Positions 31,194 to 32,890 of a stretch of 32,890 bases of DNA are shown here, one piece after another; the first letter of the stretch is position 1; every line of letters begins with the position of its first letter. The DNA lies in the NCBI RefSeq assembly GCF_014645495.1, contig NZ_BMLV01000004.1, positions 278,421 to 311,310 on the forward strand, read 5' to 3'. Both the position numbers and the translations under genes were made by a program. The DNA comes from Cloacibacterium rupense (GTDB lineage Bacteria > Bacteroidota > Bacteroidia > Flavobacteriales > Weeksellaceae). The notes beneath the pieces were generated by a model that was not told the origin of the DNA, did not search any database, and saw nothing but the letters and a program-made list of their open reading frames with translations.

Positions 31194-32552
31194 ATGATTC
31201 TCAACCAAATTTTCACCAACCAAAGAACAGGGAACCACGCACAGACTGTAGTTTCTAGAACAGATTTTCAAAGAGATTTTGATAGAATAATTTTTTCTTC
31301 GGCTTTTAGAAGATTACAAAATAAAACCCAAGTTTTTCCACTTCCGGGAAGCGTTTTTGTACATAATAGATTGACACATTCTCTAGAAGTTTCTTCTGTG
31401 GGGAGAAGTTTAGGAAGTTTGGCAGGTGAGTTTATTTCTAAAAAATTTGAGAATGAATTGTCTGAAGAAGCCAATAATTTTTACCTCTACCAACTCAATA
31501 ATGTAATTGCTGCGGCTTGTCTTTGTCATGATGTGGGTAATCCTGCATTTGGACATTCTGGGGAAGATGCCATAGCTTCTTATTTTGAGAAAAATGAAGC
31601 GGATTTAAAATCTAAATTTTCTGAAAAACAATGGGCAGATTTGGTCAATTTTGAAGGAAATGCCAATGCCATTAGAGTGCTTACGCATCAACAAAACGGT
31701 AAAGACGAAGGGGGAACTCAGTTGACCTTTACCACATTGGCTAGCATTGCCAAATATCCTTGCGAAGCGATCGCCAAGAAAAAAGGACACATCAATCGTA
31801 AGAAATTTGGATTTTTCCAAAGCGAAAAAGAGACTTTTTTAGATATTGCAAAATCTACCAAAATGGTCGAAGAAAGTGGTGAACCGACCATTTACAAGCG
31901 CCATCCTTTTGTGTGGTTGGTAGAAGCGGCAGATGACATATGCTATAATATCATCGATATGGAAGATGCTCATCGTTTGGGCATAATTTCAACCAACGAT
32001 TGCGAAAGTCTTTTCATAGATTTAATAAAATCTGTAAATGAATCTGATGAAAGAAAAGTGAAAGAAAAGCTTAATTTCATCGGTAATAAAAATGAAAGAA
32101 TCTCTTACCTAAGAGCCAAAGTAATCAATGCCTTAATCATAAAATCTACCACATTATATCAAGAGAATTTCGATAATATTTTGAATGGAAGTCAAGACAA
32201 AGCATTGCTCGATATTTTCAGAACTGAAAGTCCTTCGTTCCAAGAAGTAGAGCGATTTTCTATTGAGAGAATTTATGGTCACAGAAGTGTGGTAGAAATA
32301 GAAAATGCGGGTTACAACGTTATGTATGAACTTTTGAATCATTTTATTCCGCCTATAATTCTAGAAAAAGAACAAAGGAAATCTTATGATAAAAAAGCAC
32401 TTCAACTTTTACCAGCTCAATTTATTTATGAAAACGCTTCAGTTTATGAAAGAGTTTTAGGCGTTTTAGATTTCGTAAGCGGAATGACGGATAATTTTGC
32501 CACAGATTTATATAGAAAAATCAAAGGAATAGACATTGGGATGACGGTTTAG
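31194..32552 (+). CDS. dgt: Deoxyguanosinetriphosphate triphosphohydrolase-family protein
   Basis: The product has 452 residues. It is an HD-domain phosphohydrolase that releases triphosphate from dGTP (or other dNTPs). SRTDFQRDFDRIIFSSAFRR (21-40) and LQNKTQVFPL are the family start. The metal site is H62 (NRLTHSLEV), H112-D113 (CLCHDVGNPAFGHSGE) and a later Asp in VEAADDICYNIIDMEDA. It belongs to the longer dGTPase group. It is likely transcribed alone and lies divergent from the Lrp/AsnC gene. Confidence 0.92.
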   Translation: MILNQIFTNQRTGNHAQTVVSRTDFQRDFDRIIFSSAFRRLQNKTQVFPLPGSVFVHNRLTHSLEVSSVGRSLGSLAGEFISKKFENELSEEANNFYLYQLNNVIAAACLCHDVGNPAFGHSGEDAIASYFEKNEADLKSKFSEKQWADLVNFEGNANAIRVLTHQQNGKDEGGTQLTFTTLASIAKYPCEAIAKKKGHINRKKFGFFQSEKETFLDIAKSTKMVEESGEPTIYKRHPFVWLVEAADDICYNIIDMEDAHRLGIISTNDCESLFIDLIKSVNESDERKVKEKLNFIGNKNERISYLRAKVINALIIKSTTLYQENFDNILNGSQDKALLDIFRTESPSFQEVERFSIERIYGHRSVVEIENAGYNVMYELLNHFIPPIILEKEQRKSYDKKALQLLPAQFIYENASVYERVLGVLDFVSGMTDNFATDLYRKIKGIDIGMTV

Positions 32553-32595
32553 ACATTAAAATTATAAAAGATAAACCAATAGCTAATTATTAAAA

Positions 32596-32890
32596 ATGAA
32601 TGAGGATAGATTGATTTCAAAATCAGAAAAAAGTAATTTTATTACTGTTATTATATTCTTAGGCATTGTTTTGCTTACATGGTTAGTTTATCTAACGTAT
32701 ACTAATTTTCAACCAAAAATTATTTATGAAGTAAGAACTAAAATAGTAGGAATTTCTGCTTTGGTTTTATTGATTATTTATTGTATTTACTACTATTTAA
32801 ACATCAAAATTGTATATATTTTTAATAATTATTTTGAAATTAAAACTCTTTTTAAAACAAAAAAATATTTATTTACAGATTTTAAAACCT
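32596..32890 (+). CDS. Membrane protein, 5' part, cut by window edge
   Basis: From ATG at 32596 the frame is open for 98 codons to the right edge. Two membrane helices are clear: about residues 15-35 (NFITVIIFLGIVLLTWLVYL) and 49-67 (IVGISALVLLIIYCIYYYL). The part after them (VYIFNNYFEIKTLFKTKKYLF) resembles the strand start of a bacterial PH-like domain (YdbS/YcxE style), a tentative reading. It starts 43 bases after the dGTPase-family gene and could be cotranscribed with it. Confidence 0.7.
   Translation, partial: MNEDRLISKSEKSNFITVIIFLGIVLLTWLVYLTYTNFQPKIIYEVRTKIVGISALVLLIIYCIYYYLNIKIVYIFNNYFEIKTLFKTKKYLFTDFKT

Noticed and set aside
1..32890. tRNA or rRNA genes
   Set aside because: I saw no cloverleaf or rRNA-like sequence on either strand.

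Overview
The window looks like the chromosome of a flavobacterium (Bacteroidota), probably of the Weeksellaceae / Chryseobacterium group. The DNA is AT-rich and Shine-Dalgarno sequences are weak or absent. Where promoters can be seen they have the Bacteroidota TAnnTTTG box. The arginine operon has the Bacteroidota content: a GNAT gene first and an argF'-type transcarbamylase. No database search was possible; genus and family calls are from reading and recall.

Positions 1 to about 21.25 kb hold an integron-like gene-cassette array. About 18 short cassettes, all on the minus strand, are separated by attC-like sites. Each intact site is about 125-145 bp and imperfectly palindromic, with GCTAACGTT at one end, TGTTAGC at the other, and inner TTGGC/GCCAA arms. 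Most cassettes carry one gene, two carry two genes and one carries none. Read leftward from the recombinase end they encode: a beta-propeller-like protein, an unknown, an AbiTii-like protein, an unknown, no gene (17097-17266), two unknowns, a small membrane protein, a SUKH-like protein with an endonuclease V-like protein, a broken leucine-rich protein, a TrpF-like protein, a broken secreted protein, a helical-repeat protein, a secreted beta-lactamase-fold hydrolase, a pair of unknowns, an unknown, a DUF4287/DUF5655 protein, and a second nearly identical TrpF-like gene cut by the window edge.

The array ends at 20713-21253 in a decayed tyrosine recombinase. It keeps its N-terminal 20-odd codons and its whole catalytic domain but has lost the middle, and the two parts are in different frames. 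It lacks the extra segment typical of IntI and is of a Bacteroidota Xer-like type. Its 3' end faces the cassettes. This suggests an integron-like system built on a non-IntI recombinase, now probably without a working enzyme in cis.

An intact IS1182-family element (13166-14900) sits inside one attC-like site. Its 4-bp target duplication directly touches the GTTAG core. Relics of the same or related elements lie at the same position in other sites. Seven inter-cassette spacers, all left of 11.9 kb, are largely built of such relics, and three of them carry a strong minus-strand terminator.

The right part (21.7-30.5 kb) is ordinary core genome: a plus-strand arginine cluster of GNAT acetyltransferase, argG, argC, argD, argF', argB, argE and argH, closed by a strong terminator. 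Residue Val90 of the transcarbamylase favours succinylornithine as substrate. After it come a minus-strand Lrp/AsnC regulator, a plus-strand dGTPase-family gene, and the start of a membrane protein cut by the right edge.
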